A DNA stretch of 64,000 bases, from contig CAZSRS010000003.1 of the NCBI GenBank assembly GCA_964609625.1, forward strand, positions 62,001 through 126,000, given 5' to 3'. This stretch comes from G963674665 sp964609625 (GTDB taxonomy: Bacteria; Desulfobacterota; Desulfovibrionia; Desulfovibrionales; Desulfovibrionaceae). Below the pieces are notes generated by a model that worked only from the letters and a program-made list of their open reading frames with translations, was not told the origin of the DNA and did not search any database. Shown here piece after piece: positions 21,468 through 29,813 of this stretch; position 1 is the stretch's first letter, and each line of letters opens with the position of its first letter. A program made the position numbers and the translations under genes.

Positions 21468-22131
21468 GGAGACTGTAGCCCGCGCCCCGGATGGTGTGCA
21501 GCAGGGGCTTGGCGAACCCCTTGTCTATCTTCTGCCGCAACCGGCTGATGTGCACGTCGATGACGTTGGTCTGGGGGTCAAAGGAATAGTCCCAGACCTT
21601 TTCCAAGAGCATGGTCCGGGTGACGATGGAACCGGCGTGGCGCATCAGATATTCCAGCAGGGCGAATTCCTTGGGCTGGAGATCGATGCCCTTTCCCGCG
21701 CGCTTCACGGACCTGGAGACCAGATCCATCTCCAGGTCCGCAACGGCGAGGGTGGTATTGGTTGTCTCCACCTTGCCCCGTCGCTGCAAGGCCTCGAGTC
21801 TGGCCAGGAGTTCGGCAAAGGCGTAGGGCTTGGTCATGTAGTCGTCACCACCGGCACGCAAACCCTTGACCCGGTCGTCCACCTCGCCCAAGGCGCTGAG
21901 AATCAGCACCGGCGTCTTGTTTCCGGTGGAGCGCAAGGTCTTGATGATGGTCAAGCCGTCCATGCCCGGCAGCATGCGGTCCACGATCAAGGCGTCGTAG
22001 TTCTCCGAGGCTGCCATGAACAGGCCCTCCTTGCCGTCGGCGGCATGGTCCACCACACAGCCGCTTTCCTTCAATCCCTTGACCATGTATGCCGCCGCTT
22101 CGAGATCGTCCTCGATGACCAGGATACGCAT
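21454..22131 (-). CDS. OmpR-family response regulator
   Basis: A 225-residue regulator with an N-terminal receiver (acidic pair in VIEDD, phosphoacceptor Asp in LIVDRMLPGMDG, Lys in YMTKPY) and a C-terminal winged helix (about 128-222; LEYLMRHAGSIVTRTMLLEKVW, IDVHISRLRQKID). It is transcribed first, with the kinase gene 14 nt into its end. Phosphorylation by that kinase would drive DNA binding. Targets are not evident; the DUF1566 gene beyond the kinase is convergent, so it is not an automatic candidate. Confidence 0.95.
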   Translation of the reverse strand: MRILVIEDDLEAAAYMVKGLKESGCVVDHAADGKEGLFMAASENYDALIVDRMLPGMDGLTIIKTLRSTGNKTPVLILSALGEVDDRVKGLRAGGDDYMTKPYAFAELLARLEALQRRGKVETTNTTLAVADLEMDLVSRSVKRAGKGIDLQPKEFALLEYLMRHAGSIVTRTMLLEKVWDYSFDPQTNVIDVHISRLRQKIDKGFAKPLLHTIRGAGYSLHDGD

Positions 22132-22276
22132 GTCGCCCCCGCGTTGTATTCTTGCATCCGAGCCCTTGTCTTCAAGGCATTCGGGCTGTATACTGTAATG
22201 GAAGAAATTGTCTCGTAGTGCCTGAGCACCATAGCACAGCGCGCGGCAAAGGCAATCTTCGCCAGGCGAGGAAAAA

Positions 22277-22516
22277 ATGGCGGACGGCTTTTATTACAAC
22301 ATCTACTCCGGCCCACTTGTCGGGGGTGGTCCCTCCCGCCAGATCTATTCGGTGGCGGACCAAAGCCGTGACGCATGGCTGGGCTCTGCGCGCATCCGGG
22401 TGGACATCGAGCGGACCACCCAGGTATTCAAAGAACTCGGCGTCTGGGCACCCAAGGAGATAGTCACCGACCCCGTTGAGCGCAACGGCGGTCTTGTGGT
22501 GCGCACCATCCTCTGA
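22277..22516 (+). CDS. Small protein of unknown function (79 aa)
   Basis: A 79-residue soluble protein with no signal or membrane segment. It starts at ATG 22277 after GAGGAAAAA. It has a Gly-rich N-terminal part (YYNIYSGPLVGGGPSR) and a mixed C-terminal part. No family is recognised. Divergent placement from the two-component operon, a good ribosome site and typical codon use support it as real. Confidence 0.5.
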   Translation: MADGFYYNIYSGPLVGGGPSRQIYSVADQSRDAWLGSARIRVDIERTTQVFKELGVWAPKEIVTDPVERNGGLVVRTIL

Positions 22517-22534
22517 CCTTTCCGTGCCGTCGGA

Positions 22535-22960
22535 TCACTTGCCCTGTAGGGCTTGATCATAGGCCACCTTGGAAAAGCCCAGGATCGGGGTACCGTAGAT
22601 CATGGCAAAGGGAACCCCACCGCGCCCCCCGCTGAGTTCCATCTTGCGCCGCTCGGCCTTGCGATCCTTGTCGATGTCGTAGACCTTGAACCGCAGCTTT
22701 TTGGACTTGAAATAGTCAATGGCCTTTATGCAGTAGGGGCACCACTGCGTGACAAAGAGTTCGATTTCGCCCTGCGCACTGGGAGGCTTGGTCTCGGTGC
22801 TCCCGCGCACGGTCTGGGATTTGCGGCCGTCTGCCGGAGGCTTGTCGCCGATGCGCACACCGCCCTTATCGTCGTTCCAGATATAGACATTGCCGGCAAG
22901 GACAGTTCCGCAGGCCAAGGAAAGGAGCACGACCGCGACGACGCAGGCCAGGAAGCGCAT
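22535..22960 (-). CDS. Secreted glutaredoxin-like thiol protein with DUF4124-type N-terminus
   Basis: A 141-residue exported protein. The signal peptide is MRFLACVVAVVLLSLACGTVLA. A DUF4124-like segment (YIWNDDKGGVRIGDKPP) comes next, then a glutaredoxin domain (about 65-140) with the redox motif QWCPYCIKA and the cis-Pro site GGVPFAMIYG. The fold points to thiol-disulfide exchange in the periplasm. ATG 22960 has GGAGG five bases ahead; a start fourteen codons upstream... is weaker since it places residues before the signal peptide. Convergent with the 79-residue gene. Confidence 0.8.
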   Translation of the reverse strand: MRFLACVVAVVLLSLACGTVLAGNVYIWNDDKGGVRIGDKPPADGRKSQTVRGSTETKPPSAQGEIELFVTQWCPYCIKAIDYFKSKKLRFKVYDIDKDRKAERRKMELSGGRGGVPFAMIYGTPILGFSKVAYDQALQGK

Positions 22961-23079
22961 GGCAACCTCCGTTGTGAACAATGAAAGACATGCCTGGTAC
23001 CACTGAAAACAGACCTGTTCGATCCAGGTATGTCACGAAGCAGCGCCGCGGTAAAGTGCACCGACCGATCCAGGCACGG

Positions 23080-23454
23080 TCAATCTTGTCCCGGAAACCA
23101 CAACGCCTTGGAGATTCTGTTTAGAAGGGCGGGAACTTCTCGTTCCCTGATTGCCTTCACATTGTCGAAGAACTCCCGGCGTTGCTCCTCGTTGGCGGAA
23201 AAATCACCGGATTCGACATGTTCCAGCAGGATGCGCAAGGCATGCAGCATCCGGGTCGGTGAGTGCATGTCAAGCACCGGCGCCCCGCACTGCTCGCAAA
23301 AAAAGGGATGTATCTCCACCACGGATTCTTCGGTCTGTTCCAGGAGCAACTCGCTCATCCGGGCATCGTAGACCTGTACGCGGTGGAAAACACCATCCAC
23401 GATCCGCTTGAAGCGCTCGTGGCTGAAATCGCGGACGCAATAGAGTGAACGCAT
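23080..23454 (-). CDS. Conserved-looking protein of unknown function with CEQC motif
   Basis: A 124-residue soluble protein. A single CxxC (FFCEQCGAP) sits mid-protein, and the C-terminal half is charged and helical (EEQRREFFDNVKAIRERE). One CxxC cannot make a full zinc site unless the protein dimerises. Start at position 23454. It lies downstream of HU on the same strand, separated by an inverted repeat. No family is recognised. Confidence 0.5.
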   Translation of the reverse strand: MRSLYCVRDFSHERFKRIVDGVFHRVQVYDARMSELLLEQTEESVVEIHPFFCEQCGAPVLDMHSPTRMLHALRILLEHVESGDFSANEEQRREFFDNVKAIREREVPALLNRISKALWFPGQD

Positions 23455-23490
23455 GAGAACCGCTTCCGGCTGTTGCCGGAAACCGTGATC

Positions 23491-23520
23491 AAGACCACCC
23501 CTCCGTGGAGAGGTGGTCTT
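23491..23520 (-). terminator. Inverted repeat, probable terminator after HU
   Basis: AAGACCACC (23491-23499) pairs perfectly with GGTGGTCTT (23512-23520) around a 12-nt loop, 20 bp after the HU stop on the minus strand. The T-tract is poor, so termination may be partial or aided. Confidence 0.5.
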
Positions 23521-23539
23521 GTGAACTCTTCGCCTGCTG

Positions 23540-23815
23540 CTAGCCGATGGCGTCTTTAAGGCGCTTGCCGGGCGAGAACTTCACGGTCTTGGCGGCGGGA
23601 ATTTGGATCTCCTGGCCGGTGCGGGGATTGCGACCGGTGCGAGCGGCGCGCTCGGAGACCTTGAAAGTGCCGAATCCAACCAGAGTGATGGCGTCCCCAT
23701 TGGCCAGGGATTCGCCGATGGCCTCCAGGGTGGCGTCCAGGGCTTTCCCGGCGGCAGCTTTTGTTTCCAGGCCTGCTTTGGATTGAATGATGCTGATCAA
23801 ATCCGCTTTGGTCAT
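23540..23815 (-). CDS. HU-family DNA-binding protein
   Basis: A 91-residue nucleoid protein of normal HU length. It begins MTKADLISII and carries the beta-arm signature GFGTFKVSERAARTGRNPRTG, with the intercalating Pro in NPRTG. HU dimers bend DNA and compact the nucleoid. ATG 23815 is preceded by GGGAGA. A 493-bp gene-free stretch lies upstream, so it has its own promoter. IHF is less likely because the arm and N-terminus fit HU better. Confidence 0.92.
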   Translation of the reverse strand: MTKADLISIIQSKAGLETKAAAGKALDATLEAIGESLANGDAITLVGFGTFKVSERAARTGRNPRTGQEIQIPAAKTVKFSPGKRLKDAIG

Positions 23816-24308
23816 CGCACTTTCTCCCAACAGTCGGCATGGCGCCGAACAGTTATTTGGTTTTTGTCCATCAATGCCTTGCTTCCTTAGCCCTTCCCGG
23901 CAAAATGTGCAAGACATGCTGGGCCTCAAATCCAGTGTCGTGGCGGTACCTAGCAGTTCGAACGACACTTGTCCACTTTGGCTCGTTCCTTTTTTTCACT
24001 CTGCAAAGAAAATGTTCTCGATTCGGGATGTTGCTATCCGCACGCGGAAACCGTCCATTGCTCCATCCCGGAAACCGTTGGGCCCGAGCCGTCTGAACAC
24101 GGTACCACCTTGAAGAACCATGCCCCGCGGAACAGCCAGAGTACCGACGCGACGTAACATGCCAACCACCTTGGATACTGCACGGCGATCATGGTCTGGT
24201 GCTCACGCGGCATCGACATCCGCTCCCGGCACCTATCGTATATCAATGGGCCTGGAACCAAACACGGAACTGCCTGGCTTCACAGGTTCTCGAGCCGGTC
24301 GGCTCCGT
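23816..24308. other. Intergenic region, 493 bp
   Basis: Upstream of HU and downstream of the zinc-ribbon membrane protein gene, both on the minus strand. It has no convincing coding frame, tRNA, terminator or repeat. It presumably carries the HU promoter, but I find no near-consensus -35/-10 pair. A small RNA would be invisible to me. Confidence 0.4.
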
Positions 24309-24764
24309 TCATTGGGTGCCTGAAGGCTCGGAAGAGGCTTCCGGCTTGGCCTCCACCGCGGTCTGGACTGATTCCTTGGCCTTGGGCTTCGGCCGCACCA
24401 CCACGTGGTACCCCTCCGAAAAGGCGCGGACTCGGCGCTGCACGCGGATCAGGCGCCTGAGAATCTCGCCCATGCCGAAAAGGGTGATGGAAAAGACCAG
24501 GGAGATGCACAGGAACATGAACCCACCCAAGGCCAGGATCATGTTCAGGGTTTCGTCTTCCCTGTTGGTATTCCAGAGGAAGATCAGACAACCCACCAGG
24601 CCGATCAACCAGATGATGTGCCCTGTGACGCGCAGGATGCTCTCCATGGGCAGCCGCGAGAAGGGGTTGTCCATCTCGTAGCCCACCAGGCGCGAACTCG
24701 CGCAGTTGGGACAGCGGTCCAGCGAATCATGGAACACGGCTCCGCACATTTCACATTGCAGCAT
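24309..24764 (-). CDS. Zinc-ribbon membrane protein, TRAP operon
   Basis: A 151-residue protein. A zinc ribbon covers residues 1-22 (LQCEMCG and RCPNCAS). Two membrane helices follow (about 45-65, GHIIWLIGLVGCLIFL, and 75-98, ILALGGFMFLCISLVFSITLF), then a charged tail rich in Lys, Pro and Glu. ATG 24764 has GGAGAAACG upstream. It starts 14 nt after the TRAP permease stop and so is the third gene of that operon. Function unknown; it may regulate or stabilise the transporter. Confidence 0.65.
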   Translation of the reverse strand: MLQCEMCGAVFHDSLDRCPNCASSRLVGYEMDNPFSRLPMESILRVTGHIIWLIGLVGCLIFLWNTNREDETLNMILALGGFMFLCISLVFSITLFGMGEILRRLIRVQRRVRAFSEGYHVVVRPKPKAKESVQTAVEAKPEASSEPSGTQ

Positions 24765-24778
24765 GATCGTTTCTCCGC

Positions 24779-26857
24779 TCAGGCCGCGCTGGTCTGGACC
24801 GCGGGTTTGATGCGCATGCGTTGCAGCAGGTAGATGCCGGCGAACAGTGCCAGGCCCAGCGGATAGCACCAGTAACGCTGGTCATGGGGGATACCGAGAT
24901 GCCACGCCACGGAGTCGGGCCGCATCATGATGAAGGTGACCGCCAGGAATAAGGGGATCTCCCAGATCTTGTTCCGGGTGAAGAAGTAGCCCTGCGTGGC
25001 CGAGGCAAAGGCGAAGTTGCCGAACAGCGTCATCAGGAAGATGAAGATGCCTTGGGTCCAGGAATTGACGCCATGCAGGATGAGGTCATGGTTGAAAATG
25101 AACATGAAGGGCAGGATGGCTGTGCGGATGTCGTACATGAAGCCCTGCAGACCCGTGGCCACGGGTGGGGCATCGGCGATGGCCGCGGCCGCGTAAGCCG
25201 CGAGCCCCACCGGCGGCGTGTCGTCGGCCAGAATGCCGAAATAGAAACAGAACAGATGCGCGGCCATGAGCGGCACCACGAACCCCTCCATGGCTCCCAG
25301 TTCCACGATGGCGGGAGCGGTGAGGGAGGCCATGACGATGTAGGTGGCCGTGGTGGGCAGACCCATGCCTATGAGCAGGCTGGCGAAGGCCGTGATGGCC
25401 AGCATCAGGAAGATGTTGCCCATGGAGAGCACGCCGATGACCTCGGTGATCAGCCCGCCCAGCCCCAGAGCCACGACACCCACGATGATGCCCGCCGCTG
25501 CCGTGGCCATGGCCACTCCGGCCATGTTCCGCGCTCCGTCGGACAGTGAGATCAGAATCTCGGCCACGCCCCGCTTGAAGGCCGGCCAAAGCGGCGTGCC
25601 GCGGACCTTGGCCTTGACCGGGTGCTGCAGGAGCATGATCACGCTGAGCACCATGATCGCCCGGAAGGCGGCCAGTTCCGGCGAATGCCGCACCACGATG
25701 AGTTCATAGAGCAGCATGAACAGCGGCAGCATGAAGTGCAGCCCCCCGAGCAGGGTCTTGCGCAGGTTGGGCAGATCCCGCCAGGGAATGCCCTTGAGCC
25801 CGAGCTTGCAGGCCTCGATGTGCGAGATGTAGATCAGCGCGCCGTAGGAGGCGAACGCGGGAATAGCCGCAGCCTTGACCACCTCGATGTAGGGCACGTT
25901 GACGTACTCTGCGATGATGAAGGCGGCCGCGCCCATGATCGGGGGGGCGAGCTGGCCGTCGGTACTGGCCGCCACCTCGATGGCGCCCGCCTTGGTGGGT
26001 GGATAGCCCACCTTCTTCATCATCGGGATGGTGAAGGTGCCCGTGGTCACGATGTTGGCGATGGAGGAACCCGAGACCATGCCCGTGAACCCCGACCCCA
26101 GGATGGCTGCCTTGGCCGGTCCACCGCGAAAGCCTCCGAGCACCGAAAGCGCCAATTGGATGAAGAAGTGCCCTGCCCCGGCCTTTTCGAGCATGGTGCC
26201 GAAGAGCACGAACAGAAAGACGATGGTGGCGGAGACGTCCAGGGGAATGCCGTAGATGCCCTCGGAACTCATGGTCATCTGCCCCAGAAAACGGTTCAAG
26301 GACACACCCTTGAAGGCGATGACGTCGGGCATGTAGGGGCCGAGAAAGGCGTAGGCCGAGAACAACAGGGCAATGCCCGGAAGCGCCGGCCCGATGATGC
26401 GGCGGGTGGCCTCCAGCAACAGCACCACCAGGATGACACCGAAGATGATGTCGCGCATGACGGGCTGGCCGTAGCGCATGGCGATCCCGTCCCGGTCGAT
26501 GAAAATATACAGGGCCGCAAAGGCCGCGAGAAAGGCGAAGACATAGTCCACTATGGTGACGCGGTGCATGGCGAAGAGCCAGCGCAGGTCGGGACGCCAG
26601 TTGGGCGTGAACTTGAACATGGGGATGTTCATGAAAATCAAACAGATGGCAAACGCGAGATGAATGGATCGGATGAACAGTGTATCAAGAATGAGCCAGC
26701 TGGCCGTGGAAAGCTGGAACAAGGACCAGGAAATGGCCACTACGATGGTTATGTACCTGGCGATGCCATTATCCGCCTTGTAGCTCAACCCTTTCTCTTT
26801 CTCGGCTAGCTCCTTGGCGTATTCCAATCCACTGGTTTTGCTCTGCTCTTCCTGCAT
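24779..26857 (-). CDS. TRAP transporter fused permease (DctQ-DctM type, TAXI class)
   Basis: A 692-residue polytopic protein. The N-terminal part (about 30-190) has four DctQ-like helices. The rest is a DctM-like ion-transporter domain with many helices and the GSGFTGMVSGSSIANIVTTG and GMGLPTTATYIV signatures. Fused permeases pair with TAXI-type receptors and use an ion gradient to import solutes, often carboxylates or amino acids. Start at ATG 26857. The receptor gene lies upstream, separated by 99 bp that contain a strong hairpin. Confidence 0.92.
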   Translation of the reverse strand: MQEEQSKTSGLEYAKELAEKEKGLSYKADNGIARYITIVVAISWSLFQLSTASWLILDTLFIRSIHLAFAICLIFMNIPMFKFTPNWRPDLRWLFAMHRVTIVDYVFAFLAAFAALYIFIDRDGIAMRYGQPVMRDIIFGVILVVLLLEATRRIIGPALPGIALLFSAYAFLGPYMPDVIAFKGVSLNRFLGQMTMSSEGIYGIPLDVSATIVFLFVLFGTMLEKAGAGHFFIQLALSVLGGFRGGPAKAAILGSGFTGMVSGSSIANIVTTGTFTIPMMKKVGYPPTKAGAIEVAASTDGQLAPPIMGAAAFIIAEYVNVPYIEVVKAAAIPAFASYGALIYISHIEACKLGLKGIPWRDLPNLRKTLLGGLHFMLPLFMLLYELIVVRHSPELAAFRAIMVLSVIMLLQHPVKAKVRGTPLWPAFKRGVAEILISLSDGARNMAGVAMATAAAGIIVGVVALGLGGLITEVIGVLSMGNIFLMLAITAFASLLIGMGLPTTATYIVMASLTAPAIVELGAMEGFVVPLMAAHLFCFYFGILADDTPPVGLAAYAAAAIADAPPVATGLQGFMYDIRTAILPFMFIFNHDLILHGVNSWTQGIFIFLMTLFGNFAFASATQGYFFTRNKIWEIPLFLAVTFIMMRPDSVAWHLGIPHDQRYWCYPLGLALFAGIYLLQRMRIKPAVQTSAA

Positions 26858-26907
26858 GCCCGATCACCTCTTGGACTCAAGCTACTCACGTGCGTTTCAA
26901 AAATACC

Positions 26908-26937
26908 GTCCGGACCACCCCTTGGGGCGGTCCGGAC
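26908..26937 (-). terminator. Hairpin with T-tract between TAXI receptor and permease genes
   Basis: The arms GTCCGGACC (26908-26916) and GGTCCGGAC (26929-26937) pair perfectly, with CCCC and GGGG pairing inside. Read on the minus strand the hairpin is followed by GGTATTTTTG. It sits just after the receptor stop and would give partial termination, leaving more receptor than permease. Confidence 0.7.
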
Positions 26938-26956
26938 AGAAGTCGTCAGTCAATGG

Positions 26957-27931
26957 CTATTTCAACAGACCGGCTTCCTTGAAGTACTTTTCCGCGCCGG
27001 AATGCAGGGGAGCGGACAGACCCTCGAGCATGCTTTCCTTGGTCAAGTGCGCATAGGCGGGGTGCAGTCCTTTGAAATCCTCAAAATTGTCGAAGACTTC
27101 CTTGGTGATGGCGTAGACAACTTCGTCAGGCACCTTGGCCGAGGTCACCAGTGTGGCCTTGACGCCAAAGGTGGGGGTGTCTTCCTTGTTCATGGCGCCT
27201 TCGTAGTATTCGATGGGCACCACGGCCTTGGCATAGTAGGGGAGCTTGGTGAGCATCTCGTCGATACCGGGACCGTCGATGGCCACGATGCGTACCTTGC
27301 GGGCGCCGGCCGTGGCTTCCTTGATGGAGCCGTTGGGATGGCCCACGGTGTAGAAGAAGGCGTCGATGCGGTTGTCCTGCAACAGACCGGCAGCCTCGGC
27401 AGCCTTGACCTGCTCGGCCTTGAGGTCCTTTTCGAAATCAAGACCCACCGCGCTGAGCGCGTCGATGGAGTTCTGGCGCTGTCCGGACCCGGGGTTGCCG
27501 ATGTTCACGGTCTTGCCCTTGAGATCGTTGATGTGCTTGATACCGCTGTCCTCGCCGGCGACCAGGGTCAGGGATTCTGGATGGATGCTGAATACGGCGC
27601 GGAGGTCGGCCTGGGGTTTGCCCTCCCATTCGGCCTCGCCCTTGACGGCCTGGTACTGACGATCGGACTGAGCCACGCCGAACTCCAGATCGCCGGACAT
27701 GATGGCGTTGATGTTGAACACGGAGCCGCCGGTGGCTTCCACCGTCGCGCGGATACCGTACACATCCCGTTTGTCGTTGACCATCTTGGCGATGGCACCA
27801 CCCGTGGGATAGTACACACCGGTGATGCCGCCGGTGCCGATGGTCACGAAGGTTGTCTTGGCGATCGCCAGCGTGGAAAAGCCCACGACAATGGCCAGGG
27901 ACAACACTGCTAGAAAGCCGATCTTGCGCAT
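26957..27931 (-). CDS. TAXI-family TRAP transporter solute receptor
   Basis: A 324-residue periplasmic binding protein. Its signal peptide (MRKIGFLAVLSLAIVVGFSTLAIA) is followed by FVTIGTGGITGVYYPTGGAIAKMVN, the hallmark N-terminus of TAXI receptors. VEATGGSVFNINAIMSGDLEFGVAQSD and GKTVNIGNPGSGQRQN also fit. It delivers solute to the fused permease encoded downstream. The ligand is not known from sequence; characterised TAXI proteins bind glutamate, 2-oxoglutarate or similar acids. First gene of its operon. Confidence 0.95.
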   Translation of the reverse strand: MRKIGFLAVLSLAIVVGFSTLAIAKTTFVTIGTGGITGVYYPTGGAIAKMVNDKRDVYGIRATVEATGGSVFNINAIMSGDLEFGVAQSDRQYQAVKGEAEWEGKPQADLRAVFSIHPESLTLVAGEDSGIKHINDLKGKTVNIGNPGSGQRQNSIDALSAVGLDFEKDLKAEQVKAAEAAGLLQDNRIDAFFYTVGHPNGSIKEATAGARKVRIVAIDGPGIDEMLTKLPYYAKAVVPIEYYEGAMNKEDTPTFGVKATLVTSAKVPDEVVYAITKEVFDNFEDFKGLHPAYAHLTKESMLEGLSAPLHSGAEKYFKEAGLLK

Positions 27932-28390
27932 GAGTAATCCTCCTCACAAAATGATTGATGTTGGCAACCGACCATCAGATCGACGGTTGCTGATCCAAGC
28001 TGAAGCCCCTTCTGGAACGATCCGGTCTGGGAAAGACCGAGAAACGTCGCAGGTCTGCTGAGTACCGCGAGCCTGTTCCCGATTAGCAAATTTGAAAAGA
28101 AATCGCAACCCTATCGTTATATTTAGGCAAAAGTCACATCCTTTTCTCTACCCCCATTCAGTCTTTCCCGTGCCCCGAGCGCTGTCGCATGCCCCCTTCC
28201 CCGCTGCCGGAAGCCGCGAGGGCGCGGTATTTCCACAGCAACGATTGACGCGGCCACGCCACCATGCTAGCCAGAAAGCGCTTTTCCGATCTGCAAACAT
28301 GGTCACGGCATGCTCGTCCACACCGAGACGCGTTCTCCAAAGGCACGCCCCCCCTCCACGCAACGATTTCCCTGGAACAAACACACCGCC
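27932..28390. other. Divergent intergenic region, 459 bp
   Basis: Lies between the TAXI receptor (minus) and the ATP-grasp gene (plus). An AT-rich patch at about 28085-28140 is the most promoter-like part: TTGAAA (28092-28097) with TTATAT-like sequence 18-19 bp later on the plus strand. This would give the ATP-grasp mRNA a leader near 260 nt. No ORF with good support or tRNA is seen. Confidence 0.35.
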
Positions 28391-29794
28391 ATGACGGACT
28401 GCATCCACTCCAACATTTCCCTGGACCCCGAGTGCCGTTATTTCATGTACATCGGGGAACTCAAGGCCTGTTGTCTCAACGACTTCATGCTCAGGGCCCA
28501 TGCCCGGGAATTCCACGTGCCCACGGAAAAGGTCCGGCATGTCTCCATTGTCCAGGATGTTCTAGAGGTCTATGATCAAAAGAGCATCATGGTCATCAAC
28601 CCCGAGGCCGAGAAACTCCGCCACGAGACCGACGGCCGTCGCGTGGCCAAGCGCGTGCCCATGAGCCTGTACAGCGTGCAGGTCTCCCAAAGCCGGGACG
28701 TCCAGCTCCTGGTCCAGGAAATCCTGCGCCGGCAAAGCAGGCTTCCGGTCTGGATGTTCGAGAACAAGCCAGAACTCTCGCTACGGGAAATCCCGGGCGT
28801 GGAACTCTTCGGCCCTGACCCCGCCCTGGTCTATCAGTGCAACGACAAAGCCTGGCAGTACGACACCTTCTACGGCCTGGTACCCACCGTGGACTACAAG
28901 ACCTGCTGCGGCCGCGACGAGCTGTTACTGCTCACGGAGCGCATGCGAGGCTCCTGCACACACGGCATCTTCGTCACCTACACATACAGCGCCGGCGGCT
29001 CCCACTCCATGGTCACCCAATGCCAAGAGGATGTACGCCTGCACTTCGGCGACCCTTACGCCTCCTATCTGGCCTCCCCCTACATCCCCCACGTCCACGA
29101 TCCCACTGTCCTGGGCATCGTGGCCAACAGCCGCGACGTCTACATCGCCGGCGTGGCCGACATGCGCATCGAGAACCGCAAGGCCTTCCGCGGCTCCACC
29201 TGCCCTTCGGTGCTGCCGGAGAACATCCAGGCGGAGCTGCGCGCGCACACCAGGACCGTGGGGCGCACACTCGGCGCGCTCGGTTTTCGCGGTATCTTCG
29301 GCTGCGACTACGTGGTGGACCAGGGCGGCAACGTCTACTTCATCGAGGTCAACCCCAGGAAACAGGGTACCACCATGGAGTTCGTCTGCATGCTGGAGCA
29401 GCTTTTTTCGCCCGATGCCCGTAACTTCATGGAATTGGAGCACCATGCCGTAACCCATGGCTGCTTTCCGGAAGACACCCCCTGGCCCGACTTCGGCGAC
29501 GCGGTGAACAAACGCGGCCGCCTGCATTGGGGTACCTACAATTTCAAGGTGGAGCAGAGCGTGTTGACCACGAAACGCCTGCCCCAGGCCATGCCCGAGG
29601 TCGAACTCTTCCGCCGCTGCCACCGCCGAGGGCAAGGCGGGCACCTGATCCTCGAACACGTGGGCGCGGACAGCGTGGTCAAACCCGGCACGTTCCTAGC
29701 GCGGGTCGTGTCCGTGGACACCACCCGCCACGGCATGCTGCAGCTTCTGGAACAGGGCATCCAGGAAATACGGGAATCCTTCACAACGACCTGA
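28391..29794 (+). CDS. ATP-grasp ligase of unknown substrate
   Basis: A 467-residue protein. The C-terminal half has ATP-grasp features: FVTYTYSAGGSHSMV near 200 as the nucleotide-binding strand/loop region, FRGIFGCDYVVDQGGNVYFIEVNPRKQG (about 300-327) as the metal-binding strands with Asp, Glu and Asn, and a small C-terminal lobe. The family joins a carboxylate, activated as acyl phosphate, to an amine or thiol. The N-terminal 130 residues (YFMYIGELKACCLNDF) form a pre-domain I do not recognise. ATG 28391 was chosen by homology-like start of conserved sequence; its ribosome site is weak. It lies 19 nt before the KamA homolog, so an amino acid made by that enzyme may be the substrate. Confidence 0.7.
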   Translation: MTDCIHSNISLDPECRYFMYIGELKACCLNDFMLRAHAREFHVPTEKVRHVSIVQDVLEVYDQKSIMVINPEAEKLRHETDGRRVAKRVPMSLYSVQVSQSRDVQLLVQEILRRQSRLPVWMFENKPELSLREIPGVELFGPDPALVYQCNDKAWQYDTFYGLVPTVDYKTCCGRDELLLLTERMRGSCTHGIFVTYTYSAGGSHSMVTQCQEDVRLHFGDPYASYLASPYIPHVHDPTVLGIVANSRDVYIAGVADMRIENRKAFRGSTCPSVLPENIQAELRAHTRTVGRTLGALGFRGIFGCDYVVDQGGNVYFIEVNPRKQGTTMEFVCMLEQLFSPDARNFMELEHHAVTHGCFPEDTPWPDFGDAVNKRGRLHWGTYNFKVEQSVLTTKRLPQAMPEVELFRRCHRRGQGGHLILEHVGADSVVKPGTFLARVVSVDTTRHGMLQLLEQGIQEIRESFTTT

Positions 29795-29813
29795 TCAAAC
29801 CGGAGGCGCGTCC

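Noticed and set aside
23816..24308. Small proteins in the gap upstream of HU
   Set aside because: Short frames exist on both strands, but none has a ribosome site, plausible codon use or a recognisable motif.
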